A stretch of 6,078 bases of DNA. Source: Burkholderiales bacterium RIFCSPHIGHO2_12_FULL_61_11 (GTDB lineage Bacteria; Pseudomonadota; Gammaproteobacteria; Burkholderiales; Burkholderiaceae_C). The position numbers and the translations under genes were made by a program. The first letter of the stretch is position 1. Every line of letters begins with the position of its first letter. Shown here one piece after another: positions 1 to 5,970 of this stretch. The stretch is from the NCBI GenBank assembly GCA_001770785.1, contig MERZ01000187.1:2750-8827 (forward strand), given 5' to 3'. The notes below the pieces were generated by a model, which made no database searches, had not been told where the DNA came from, and saw only the letters and a program-made list of their open reading frames with translations.

Positions 1-1089
1 GTGCAGCCCAGCCATGATGTCTTCGCGCTTGTCGCCCAGCGAGAGGCGGTCGCGCAACTCGGCACCGGCAAACACGGTACAGGTGGAGTTGATGCGGATC
101 GTCTTGGTGGACTTCATAGCCAGGGGCCCGAGTTCATGCAGCCCCATGTTCATTTCGTCGGCGATGTAGCCGAGGTAACGCCCGCACCCAGCGGCGCAGC
201 GGTCATTCATCTGGAAGCTTTCCACGATACCGTTGGAGTCAATCTGGATCGCCTTGGTGTCCTGCCCGCCGATGTCGAGCACAGTCGCGGTGTGGGGGTA
301 CATCACGTGCGCGCCCAAGCCGTGGCACAGGATTTCCGAGCGGATGTGCTCTTTCGAAAACGGCAGCCGCGCACGACCGTAGCCAGTGCCCACCAGGTAG
401 CTTTCTTCCAGTTCGGTGTCCAGAATACCCTTGATTGGGGCTTCCACCTGGGTGCGCCGGGCTGCTGTTTCAGGCAGGGCGACGAAAGTCCGCTCCAGTG
501 CTGCGAGCAGGTGGCGGCGGATGGAGTCAGCATAGACGCGGTTTTCGACCTCGATGATGGACCGGTCAAAGACATTGAGCAGGAAGTCGTAGCGCGTTCC
601 AGCCTCCTTGGCCACCACCTCGCCAATAGCGAGGTACTGGCTGCCCGCAATGTCGCGGAAAAAATCAGACTTGCGGTTGGCACCCGGCCTGAAGAGTTCA
701 GCCGCTTCACTTTGCAGACGGCGGAACACTTCGGTCAGCGCCACCTCAACTGCCCGGCTGGCGTCGCCGAACTTGGCCGTGGCCAGACTGCGGTGGCAGG
801 TTTCTTCCAGGTCGCCGAGTTGCTCCAGGTATTGCTCCAGACGGAAATCACGCTCGAGCTGGCCGAGAAAGCCATCGAGCGCGCCATTGAGCGCACGGGT
901 AGTGCCGAGCGCCTGGCGAAACAGGTAGAAGCGGGCGTTGACCAGTGCCTCCTGTTTCGCAATGGTGGCAGCCGTGTCGTAGTTGGAGCGCGAGTTGGTG
1001 ATGCCACGCCCGAGGATATTCTGGTTCTCGTCAATGACCACCGCCTTGGTGGTGGTCGATCCGAGGTCAATGCCGATAAAGCAACGCAT
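1..1089 (-). CDS. bcrA: Benzoyl-CoA reductase subunit A (BcrA), ATPase/activator subunit, 3' end cut off by window edge
   Basis: This is one of the two ATP-binding subunits of class I benzoyl-CoA reductase. With BcrD it hydrolyses ATP and passes electrons from reduced ferredoxin to the BcrB/BcrC catalytic pair in the cytoplasm. Reading from ATG at 1089, 363 codons are open to the window edge; the family is roughly 435 residues, so about 70 are missing. The protein belongs to the ASKHA/2-hydroxyacyl-CoA dehydratase activase family. The first phosphate motif, [12 protein letters not shown], is at residues 7-18 and the second, [10 protein letters not shown], at 271-280. [10 protein letters not shown] (294-303) and [12 protein letters not shown] (333-344) supply Cys298 and Cys337. 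Their 39-residue spacing matches the cluster ligands of the activase family, where a [4Fe-4S] cluster bridges the two ATPase subunits. The long segment at about 45-220 separating the motifs distinguishes BcrA from the shorter BcrD. An AAGGA lies 8 nt upstream of the start, 27 bp after bcrB. Confidence 0.95.
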   Translation of the reverse strand, partial: MRCFIGIDLGSTTTKAVVIDENQNILGRGITNSRSNYDTAATIAKQEALVNARFYLFRQALGTTRALNGALDGFLGQLERDFRLEQYLEQLGDLEETCHRSLATAKFGDASRAVEVALTEVFRRLQSEAAELFRPGANRKSDFFRDIAGSQYLAIGEVVAKEAGTRYDFLLNVFDRSIIEVENRVYADSIRRHLLAALERTFVALPETAARRTQVEAPIKGILDTELEESYLVGTGYGRARLPFSKEHIRSEILCHGLGAHVMYPHTATVLDIGGQDTKAIQIDSNGIVESFQMNDRCAAGCGRYLGYIADEMNMGLHELGPLAMKSTKTIRINSTCTVFAGAELRDRLSLGDKREDIMAGLH

Positions 1090-1097
1090 GATGTATG

Positions 1098-1102
1098 TCC
1101 TT
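1098..1102 (-). promoter_or_regulatory. Ribosome binding site of bcrA
   Basis: AAGGA on the minus strand lies 8 nt before the ATG at 1089, inside the 27-bp bcrB-bcrA gap. It fixes the bcrA start, which is also supported by the [16 protein letters not shown]-terminus typical of this ATPase family. Confidence 0.75.
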
Positions 1103-1116
1103 GTTGTCCGTTGACG

Positions 1117-2436
1117 TTAGTGCACGCCTATCAGCGCGGCACGCTTGGCCTTGATCATCTGGAAATAACTCTCCAGCCGGTTTTTTACGTTGGCTGCTGA
1201 GAAGTAGCGTGGATCCACCAGGTCGGTCTCAATGAAGCCGACCGGCTTGCCGGTGCGCTTCTCAACTTCGCGCAGTATCAGCAACTGGCCCGCCGAAAAG
1301 CTGTTGCAACTCTTGATTGAGTTGATCAGCAAGCCGTCAGCCTGGTACTCGTCGATGTACTTGCAGATCATGTCGATGCGTGAGGGCAGGTTCAGGTTGG
1401 TGTAGCAGCCCAGGCAGTAGTCGGCCAGCGACTCGAGCGGATGATCGGGGTCGTGGCGGAAGCCAAAGTCGTACAGGCCGCCGACCTTGGAGTAGGTCGA
1501 GGCGACCGCCACCGCCCCTTCTTCGTAGAACATCTTCCAGAAGTCGCGGAAGCTGGTGTAGTTGGGCGGTCCTTCGACGATCAGGCGGTACTTCTCCTCG
1601 CCCATCTCGCCCTCGGGCGTGATCGGCCCAAGCCCCAAGCGCATGCGCAGCTCGACCTCCTCGCGCAGCACGCGGTAGAACTCGGTCGCCTCTGGCGTAC
1701 CGCGAAAAGCGGTGAAGATCGGCCCGATGTAGTACACGGCACCGAAGTAGCCGTCGATCGGCGACGGCCGGTGCTTGGCCGACTGCAGCACGGCCACCAG
1801 GTCTTCCTCGGCCTTGACCGACTCACGCATGTACTGGCGCAGGCGGTCAATGTCGAACTTCACCCCGGAGATGCGCTCCAGCGTGGGAATGACCGTCTCC
1901 TTCAACTGCTTGACCACGTACTCACGCATGTTGGGCACGATGTGGCCCTCCGACTGGTAAGGAACATGCAACATCACGGTTTCGCAGCCGTACTTGTGGC
2001 GAATCAACTCAAACCATTTCATGAAGGTGAAGCAGCCGGTGTATGACAGCAGCAGGATGTCGGGCTTGGGCAGCGGCTCGCCGGTGGGGCCGATCTCGCC
2101 GCCCATCATCGCGCCGAGATCGGTCTTGACATAGGTGCAGACGTCTTCACTTTGGCCGTCGCGCTCGGCGTCCATGATCAGCTTGCCCGACTTCTTGCGC
2201 ATGCCATTTTGCAGTGCGTTGGTCTCTGGCAGGCTGCGAGCGAAATCGAAGCACATCAGCAGTTCGTTGAGGTTGCCGGGCACGAAAGTGGCCGACACCT
2301 TGCGGTTGTTGGCGTGTGCCGTTGCGAGCTCCATGTAGTTCTTGTTGATGAGCTCTTTCTGCAGCCACATCGCGTCCTCTTTCTGGACGTTTTGCGACTT
2401 CTTGGCAGTGGTGGGCATGGCAACGGGGGTGTTCAT
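1117..2436 (-). CDS. bcrB: Benzoyl-CoA reductase subunit B (BcrB), catalytic module
   Basis: BcrB and BcrC form the substrate-binding, iron-sulfur-containing half of benzoyl-CoA reductase, where electrons from BcrA/BcrD reduce the aromatic ring of benzoyl-CoA to the 1,5-diene. The 439-residue product belongs to the HgdB/FldC-like 2-hydroxyacyl-CoA dehydratase family and is of normal length. Visible landmarks are VPGNLNELL (52-60), DVCTYVK (98-104), LLLSYTGCFTFMKWFE (128-143), DYCLGCYTNLNLPSR (339-353) and GLLINSIKSCNSFSAGQ (368-384). Cys100, Cys135 and Cys377 are my candidates for the three cysteine cluster ligands by analogy with the dehydratases; Cys341 and Cys344 form an extra CxxC. The start at 2436 has AAAGGA 7 nt upstream (2444-2449). 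A 158-bp gap with a duplicated repeat separates it from bcrC, unusually long for two subunits of one complex, while bcrA follows after 27 bp. Confidence 0.95.
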   Translation of the reverse strand: MNTPVAMPTTAKKSQNVQKEDAMWLQKELINKNYMELATAHANNRKVSATFVPGNLNELLMCFDFARSLPETNALQNGMRKKSGKLIMDAERDGQSEDVCTYVKTDLGAMMGGEIGPTGEPLPKPDILLLSYTGCFTFMKWFELIRHKYGCETVMLHVPYQSEGHIVPNMREYVVKQLKETVIPTLERISGVKFDIDRLRQYMRESVKAEEDLVAVLQSAKHRPSPIDGYFGAVYYIGPIFTAFRGTPEATEFYRVLREEVELRMRLGLGPITPEGEMGEEKYRLIVEGPPNYTSFRDFWKMFYEEGAVAVASTYSKVGGLYDFGFRHDPDHPLESLADYCLGCYTNLNLPSRIDMICKYIDEYQADGLLINSIKSCNSFSAGQLLILREVEKRTGKPVGFIETDLVDPRYFSAANVKNRLESYFQMIKAKRAALIGVH

Positions 2437-2443
2437 GGCGGGT

Positions 2444-2449
2444 TCCTTT
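2444..2449 (-). promoter_or_regulatory. Ribosome binding site of bcrB
   Basis: AAAGGA on the minus strand lies 7 nt before the bcrB ATG at 2436. It matters because the structured repeat ends (at 2455) only 5 bp before it, so folding of the repeat in the mRNA could influence ribosome access. Confidence 0.7.
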
Positions 2450-2454
2450 AATTA

Positions 2455-2508
2455 GTTGAGGACAGAGCTGGCTTGGCTATCGCGTCGTTGCGGTCCGTCC
2501 CGCAAGGT
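2455..2508. repeat. Structured intergenic repeat, copy 1 (54 bp)
   Basis: This is the bcrB-proximal copy of a repeat found twice in the bcrC-bcrB gap. On the plus strand it begins GTTGAGGACAGAGCT and ends GTTGCGGTCCGTCCCGCAAGGT. The ends match copy 2 almost exactly (one difference, C versus T), while the 15-17 bp centre differs. TTGCGG and CCGCAA form a 6-bp stem with a 6-nt loop. A second, overlapping stem pairs GGACAGA with the distal TCCGTCC. It has one mismatch on the plus strand but a G-U wobble in the minus-strand transcript. Conserved palindromic ends with a variable centre resemble REP-type dispersed elements; that class assignment is inference. Confidence 0.8.
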
Positions 2509-2532
2509 GGACTCCCAACATCCGACAATCGG

Positions 2533-2584
2533 GTTGAGGACAGAGCTCGCTCGCTTTGCGTAGTTGCGGTCTGTCCCGCAAGGT
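2533..2584. repeat. Structured intergenic repeat, copy 2 (52 bp)
   Basis: This is the second copy, starting 78 bp from the start of copy 1 in the same orientation and ending 10 bp from the bcrC stop codon. It begins GTTGAGGACAGAGCT and ends GTTGCGGTCTGTCCCGCAAGGT. GGACAGA and TCTGTCC pair perfectly over 7 bp around a loop of about 25 nt, and TTGCGG/CCGCAA form an alternative local hairpin. The two folds share bases, so they exclude each other unless a pseudoknot forms. No run of T follows on either strand, so it does not look like an intrinsic terminator. The 24-bp spacer between the copies (2509-2532) contains only a small CCGA-CAA-TCGG hairpin. Confidence 0.8.
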
Positions 2585-2594
2585 ATCAGGTTTT

Positions 2595-3773
2595 TCATGC
2601 GGCGTTCCAAAGCTTGATCGAATCGGCAAAGGTGCCGGCTTGCTCCCGGATGGGTGCCATCTGACCGGTGTTCTCGGCGTACTTGAACGCGGTGTGCGGA
2701 ATCTTGTGCTGCGTCAGCACGTCCTGCAGCATCGGGCGCTCCAGCAGCGCCGGGTCACAGAACGAAGGGGCGGCAAAAATCACGCCCTCGGCTCCCATGG
2801 TCTTGACCTGCTTGAGCAGGTACTGGCCCTTGTCTTCACGCCGCGCGTCGTACTTGGCGGCGGTGGTGGCCGAGCGGTGCAGGAAGGCCTTGGAAAGTTC
2901 CTCCAGCGGGTTGCCGTCGGCGGGAACGTCGTCGAGCAACCAGCGGCTGACCAGCATGAAGTCGTCGTCAACGATGTAGCATCCCGCCATCTCGATGGAT
3001 TTGATCAGCGTAAGCGGTGGCTGCTCGCAGAAGGTGCCGTTGATGACCACACGGGCGTTGTCGCGCTTGGGGCGGGCCACCGCGTCGGTCGCGGCGATGT
3101 AGTCGCGCACCAGTTGGGTGTGCTCCTCGGGCGGCAAAATCATGCCGGCGCGCTGCACCAGGTAAAGCTCGGAAGTGGGCGCCTGCCAGGGCTTGGCGGC
3201 GCGGTAAGCATACAAATCACGAATCGCAGCGCGATTGTCGTTGTACACCGCAATGGAGGCATTCAGGGCTTCGTCGGTGATGGCCTTGCCCATCATTTTG
3301 CCGAGGTCTTCGCGCAGTATCTGCATCTCCTGCACATAGAAGGTGCCACCCACCGAATCTTCGTAATTTTGCGGAACGTCGAAGTAGCGAACGTACTTGT
3401 CCTTGAACAGGATTTGCCACATGCCCGAGAGATTGCGAATCACATCGCAAATGGAGGGGAACAGCATGCCGTCCAGGCAGTCCAGACGTCCGGTCAGTCC
3501 CATTTCAATGGTGGAGCGCGGAATGCGGCAGATGTAGCTTTGATAGTAGGCGTCGCCCTGAATCACTTCGAGCGAATCGCCACCGCCCAAAATGCCCACC
3601 GACAGCATGCCGGCGGCGTGAATCAGTTCACGCGGCACATAGACCGGCATGTAGCCAATCGCCTTGCGCCCCGGTACGGCGGCCTTCCACTCCTTGACGG
3701 CATTGAAATGCAAATCGTCAAACAGCGTCTGGCAACGATCCACGATTTGCTGAACGGGTGAAGTCATTAACAT
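2595..3773 (-). CDS. bcrC: Benzoyl-CoA reductase subunit C (BcrC), catalytic module
   Basis: This is the partner of BcrB in the ring-reducing module of class I benzoyl-CoA reductase. The 392-residue product is a normal-length member of the 2-hydroxyacyl-CoA dehydratase-like family. Landmarks are AIGYMPVYVPRELIHAAGMLSVGI (at 38-61, family N-terminal motif), GGGDSLEV (63-70), LDCLDGMLFPSICDVIRN (around 98-114), VVINGTFCEQ (242-251), EMAGCYIVDDDF (261-272) and FAAPSFCDPALLERPMLQ (333-350). Cys82, Cys109 and Cys339 are plausible iron-sulfur ligands by family comparison, not proven here. The start ATG at 3773 overlaps the dch stop in a TAATG junction, suggesting translational coupling. GGGAG lies 8 nt upstream. 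A second ATG two codons in (3767) would be 14 nt from the GGGAG and is less likely. A 158-bp repeat-bearing gap follows before bcrB. Confidence 0.95.
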   Translation of the reverse strand: MLMTSPVQQIVDRCQTLFDDLHFNAVKEWKAAVPGRKAIGYMPVYVPRELIHAAGMLSVGILGGGDSLEVIQGDAYYQSYICRIPRSTIEMGLTGRLDCLDGMLFPSICDVIRNLSGMWQILFKDKYVRYFDVPQNYEDSVGGTFYVQEMQILREDLGKMMGKAITDEALNASIAVYNDNRAAIRDLYAYRAAKPWQAPTSELYLVQRAGMILPPEEHTQLVRDYIAATDAVARPKRDNARVVINGTFCEQPPLTLIKSIEMAGCYIVDDDFMLVSRWLLDDVPADGNPLEELSKAFLHRSATTAAKYDARREDKGQYLLKQVKTMGAEGVIFAAPSFCDPALLERPMLQDVLTQHKIPHTAFKYAENTGQMAPIREQAGTFADSIKLWNAA

Positions 3774-4546
3774 TAGATATGCTCCCAGGTAGGTGCGCGC
3801 CGGGCGAGAAAGGCAGCAAGCCCTTCGTTGGCATCGCGGGTTTTCATGAGACGGTCAAGGTACAAGGCCTCAACCCCGGACAAACGCGCGCGCAGGTCGC
3901 GAATCAGGGGGCCGCGCACTGCGGCTACGGCGCACGCCAGCGCGGCTGCGCTCTTGGGTGCAAGCTGGGCATCAAAATAAGCAAGAGCAGCCGCCTCGGG
4001 GTCGTCCGCCACCGATTGCACCAAGCCCATGACACGGGCTTCTTCAGCGCTCACAGAACGCCCCGAGAACAGCAAGTCCTCGGCGTTGGGCTGGTTGACG
4101 CGCAAGGGCAGGAGGACGGAGGCAGCCGGGGCGAAAACACCCAGATTCATTTCCGGCTGGCCGAACCGGCTGTCAGGCGAGGAAAAGATGGACCCTCCGG
4201 CCAGCGCTACTTCAAGCCCGCCGCCCAGGCACTGGCCGCGAACGGCGGTCAGAATCGGCACCGGGAACTCAACCATGGTGATGATCAGCGCATGCAGCGC
4301 AGTCAGCATGGCAGCGCAGCGCTCGGCCAGGTGTTCTTCCACGCTGGCACCAAAGCTGAAGTGGGCACCTTCTGCATCGAGCAACACGCCGCGCAGGCCG
4401 TGCGTGCCGCGATGGGCATCGAAAGCGGCGTGTAAGGCGGCAATCATTGCCGCGTCCACAATATTGGCCTTGGGCCTTGAGAGGCGCAAGCGCAATAAGG
4501 CGCCGTCGCGATCAAGCCAGACTTTGAGGGGGGAGGTGTCAGTCAT
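3773..4546 (-). CDS. dch: Cyclohexa-1,5-diene-1-carbonyl-CoA hydratase (Dch)
   Basis: This crotonase-family hydratase acts directly after benzoyl-CoA reductase, adding water to the cyclic dienoyl-CoA to give 6-hydroxycyclohex-1-ene-1-carbonyl-CoA. The 257-residue product is the usual size. The two oxyanion-hole regions are AHFSFGASVEEH (61-72) and VRGQCLGGGLEVALAGG (102-118). Both glutamates expected of an enoyl-CoA hydratase are present: Glu112 in GGGLE and Glu132 in RFGQPEMNLG, matching the acid/base pair of mitochondrial crotonase. The C-terminus (DRLMKTRDANEGLAAFLARRAPTW) is the usual crotonase helix. On sequence alone it could be another enoyl-CoA hydratase; its position between oah and bcrC makes Dch the clear choice. 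It starts 29 bp after oah, with only a weak Shine-Dalgarno (CTGGA), and its stop overlaps the bcrC start. Confidence 0.93.
   Translation of the reverse strand: MTDTSPLKVWLDRDGALLRLRLSRPKANIVDAAMIAALHAAFDAHRGTHGLRGVLLDAEGAHFSFGASVEEHLAERCAAMLTALHALIITMVEFPVPILTAVRGQCLGGGLEVALAGGSIFSSPDSRFGQPEMNLGVFAPAASVLLPLRVNQPNAEDLLFSGRSVSAEEARVMGLVQSVADDPEAAALAYFDAQLAPKSAAALACAVAAVRGPLIRDLRARLSGVEALYLDRLMKTRDANEGLAAFLARRAPTWEHI
3782..3786 (-). promoter_or_regulatory. Ribosome binding site of bcrC, within dch
   Basis: GGGAG on the minus strand lies 8 nt before the ATG at 3773, inside the last codons of dch. Its spacing favours 3773 over the in-frame ATG at 3767, giving the one-base TAATG overlap with dch. 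Confidence 0.6.
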
Positions 4547-4575
4547 GACAATCCAGGTTGGCTAATGTGCGCGCC

Positions 4576-5694
4576 TCAGGCCTTGTGCTTGGCCTTGGGC
4601 TGAATTTCGTCGTGAAGCGGGCCGACCCAGCTTTGACCAGCAGCAAGCTTCTGGCGCAGCAGCACGAAGTCGGCTTCGCGGTCTTCCCTGGTGCCTTCGT
4701 TGAAGGCGGTAAATCCGGCGCGGGCTTCGGTCATCATGTTCAGGGCCAGCCAGGCGCGCGAGTTTTCCTTGTTCTTATCCCAGGCTTCGAGCTTGGGCTT
4801 GCGCAGTTCTTCAATCGTCTTGGTGGTGCAATCGGGGAAGGTCAGCAGTATCTTGGCGCACAGCTCTTCTACCGTGGCATCGAGCAGGGACAGATCGACC
4901 GTGCCGCGTGCCAGCAGCGCCTTGCCTTCTTTCAGCGCGTCGCCGGTCTTGGGTTCGCCGAAGCTGAAGCGGCCATAGTCGTCCAGCATCTGCTGCGTCT
5001 GCACCAGCGGGTTGGCGACAAACTTGCCGTCGACCTTGAGCGCCGGCACGACGTCGGTGAGAATGCCCATCCAGGCCGCCTTGTGCGCCGAGAAGGGCTC
5101 ACACAACACGCAGGCCGCCATGGCGCGCTCGGCGCCCACCATGACCGGCATGAAGTCGGTGGCGCCGCCAATCGGGGCCGAGCCATGTTTGGGGCCGGCC
5201 TGGCCGAAACGGGCCAGGTCCTGCGCCACCGAGAAGTCGCACGCCATGCCGATCTCCTGGCCACCGCCAATGCGCATGCCGTTGACGCGGCAGATCACCG
5301 GCTTGTCGCAGGCCAGAATGGCGCTGACCATGTCGTTGAACAAGCGCATGTACTGGCGGTATTCCTGCGGATGCCCGGCGTAGTACTCGGCGTACTCCTT
5401 GGTATTTCCGCCGGTGCAAAAGGCCTTGTCACCGGCGCCGGTGAACACGACGCAGTTCACATCGCGTGCGTTGGAGGCGGCACGCATAGCGAGAATCACG
5501 CCCTTGACCATGTCGGTGGTGTAGGAGTTGTACTGACTGGGGTTATCGAGCGTGATCCAGGCGTTGTACAGCCCAGGCACCACCTGGCCGTCTGGAAGGC
5601 GCGCGGGGTGCTTCTCGTAGCGCACACCGGGCTTGGAAATGTCGTCAACCAGATCATGGTTCTTGAAGTCGCGCGTGGCGAATGAGGCGTTCAT
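4576..5694 (-). CDS. oah: 6-oxocyclohex-1-ene-1-carbonyl-CoA hydrolase (Oah), ring-opening enzyme
   Basis: Oah adds water to 6-oxocyclohex-1-ene-1-carbonyl-CoA and hydrolytically cleaves the ring, yielding 3-hydroxypimelyl-CoA, which enters beta-oxidation. The 372-residue product is a long crotonase-family member, as known Oah proteins are. The N-terminal 30 or so residues (HDLVDDISKPGVRYEKHP region) precede the crotonase fold. Oxyanion-hole elements are FTGAGDKAFCTGGNTKEY (84-101) and VNGMRIGGGQEIGMACDFS (137-155). Glu147 in GGGQE corresponds to the first hydratase glutamate. The second is absent: FGQAGPKHGSAP (163-174) replaces the FGQPE motif, consistent with hydrolase rather than simple hydratase chemistry. 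A longer C-terminal region (about 240-372) carries the conserved ALNMMTEARAGFTAFNEG stretch (317-334). The ATG at 5694 has AGGAG 9 nt upstream (5704-5708). It is the first full-length gene after the putative promoter, 21 bp downstream of the had-like micro-ORF. Confidence 0.94.
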   Translation of the reverse strand: MNASFATRDFKNHDLVDDISKPGVRYEKHPARLPDGQVVPGLYNAWITLDNPSQYNSYTTDMVKGVILAMRAASNARDVNCVVFTGAGDKAFCTGGNTKEYAEYYAGHPQEYRQYMRLFNDMVSAILACDKPVICRVNGMRIGGGQEIGMACDFSVAQDLARFGQAGPKHGSAPIGGATDFMPVMVGAERAMAACVLCEPFSAHKAAWMGILTDVVPALKVDGKFVANPLVQTQQMLDDYGRFSFGEPKTGDALKEGKALLARGTVDLSLLDATVEELCAKILLTFPDCTTKTIEELRKPKLEAWDKNKENSRAWLALNMMTEARAGFTAFNEGTREDREADFVLLRQKLAAGQSWVGPLHDEIQPKAKHKA

Positions 5695-5715
5695 GGCGGG
5701 GGGCTCCTGCTGTTG

Positions 5716-5808
5716 TCAAAGTGGGGCTTGCGGGGCTGACTTCGATGTCCCGCGCTCGAACGGCGCGCCGGGTTTGATCATCGGCCAACGGTAGGCATCA
5801 ATACTCAT
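5716..5808 (-). pseudogene. 30-codon ORF, likely N-terminal remnant of had (6-hydroxycyclohex-1-ene-1-carbonyl-CoA dehydrogenase)
   Basis: An ATG at 5808 opens a 30-residue frame ending in TGA at 5718-5716. It is preceded by a strong GCAGGAGA Shine-Dalgarno 9 nt upstream. Residues 5-16, AYRWPMIKPGAP, resemble the N-terminus of medium-chain zinc alcohol dehydrogenases of the Had type, which begin with an aromatic-rich strand followed by a PG turn. In the Thauera-type cluster had lies immediately before oah, exactly here. The last 9 or so residues (SKSAPQAPL) look unrelated, and no zinc-ligand or Rossmann sequence exists in the 21 bp left before oah. I infer that a deletion removed nearly all of had but kept its translation start. 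The alternative is a genuine short leader peptide that couples translation to oah. The resemblance is judged by eye; no alignment was run. Confidence 0.55.
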
Positions 5809-5817
5809 GAATTCTGT

Positions 5818-5822
5818 CTCCT
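5818..5822 (-). promoter_or_regulatory. Strong ribosome binding site of the had-like micro-ORF
   Basis: AGGAG, within GCAGGAGACAG, lies 9 nt before the ATG at 5808. A near-ideal site in front of a 30-codon frame shows that the start was, or still is, used. The same GCAGGAG string also precedes oah (5704-5710). Confidence 0.65.
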
Positions 5823-5890
5823 GCATTAGCTTGAAGTCAACGTTGTGTTTCGGGTTGGCTTCAGGCTTTACCGCAACGCTTCTTGAATTC

Positions 5891-5919
5891 ATTATCGTAT
5901 AACGGTACTAAATTACCAA
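5891..5919 (-). promoter_or_regulatory. Putative sigma70 promoter for the operon
   Basis: On the minus strand TTGGTA (5919-5914, 4/6 to TTGACA) and GATAAT (5896-5891, 5/6 to TATAAT) are separated by 17 bp. This predicts a start near 5884, about 75 nt before the micro-ORF. The FNR-type box would then be centred near -79.5, close to but not exactly a classical class I position. An alternative -10, TAATTT at 5936-5931, would put the box near -40, the class II activating position. The sequence alone does not decide between them. Confidence 0.45.
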
Positions 5920-5956
5920 CATTCTTTTGTAAATTACTTCAATGAGAATCAAAAGT

Positions 5957-5970
5957 TTGATTTGGATCAA
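5957..5970 (-). promoter_or_regulatory. FNR/Anr/AcpR-type binding site
   Basis: TTGAT-N4-ATCAA is present as a perfect match to the FNR/Anr consensus, embedded in a longer palindrome with 9-bp arms (AAGTTTGAT/ATCAAACTT, 5953-5974). FNR-family regulators activate anaerobic genes. In Azoarcus sp. CIB the FNR homologue AcpR is required for the anaerobic benzoate (bzd) operon. The site is centred about 155 bp upstream of the micro-ORF start and 270 bp upstream of oah. By inference, oxygen limitation switches this operon on. Confidence 0.8.

Noticed and set aside
1..1200. Long plus-strand open frame of 399 codons at the left end
   Set aside because: It is antisense to bcrA and the end of bcrB. 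The minus strand translates into a complete set of BcrA ATPase motifs, while the plus frame shows no recognisable family. High-GC coding DNA often leaves the opposite strand open.
2455..2584. Repeat pair as CRISPR, integron attC site or intrinsic terminator
   Set aside because: Only two copies exist, with a variable centre and no spacer array. The ends do not match the attC core consensus, and no T-run follows the stems on either strand.
2556..3761. Plus-strand open frame of 401 codons opposite bcrC
   Set aside because: It is a frame shadow of bcrC with histidine-, valine- and glycine-rich composition and no domain. BcrC on the minus strand is unambiguous.
4558..5685. Plus-strand open frame of 375 codons opposite oah
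   Set aside because: It is a shadow of oah. The minus-strand protein carries the crotonase motifs and a good ribosome binding site.
5831..5840. TTGAAGTCAA as a second FNR site
   Set aside because: The half-sites are too close (TTGA-N2-TCAA rather than TTGAT-N4-ATCAA), so it does not fit FNR geometry.
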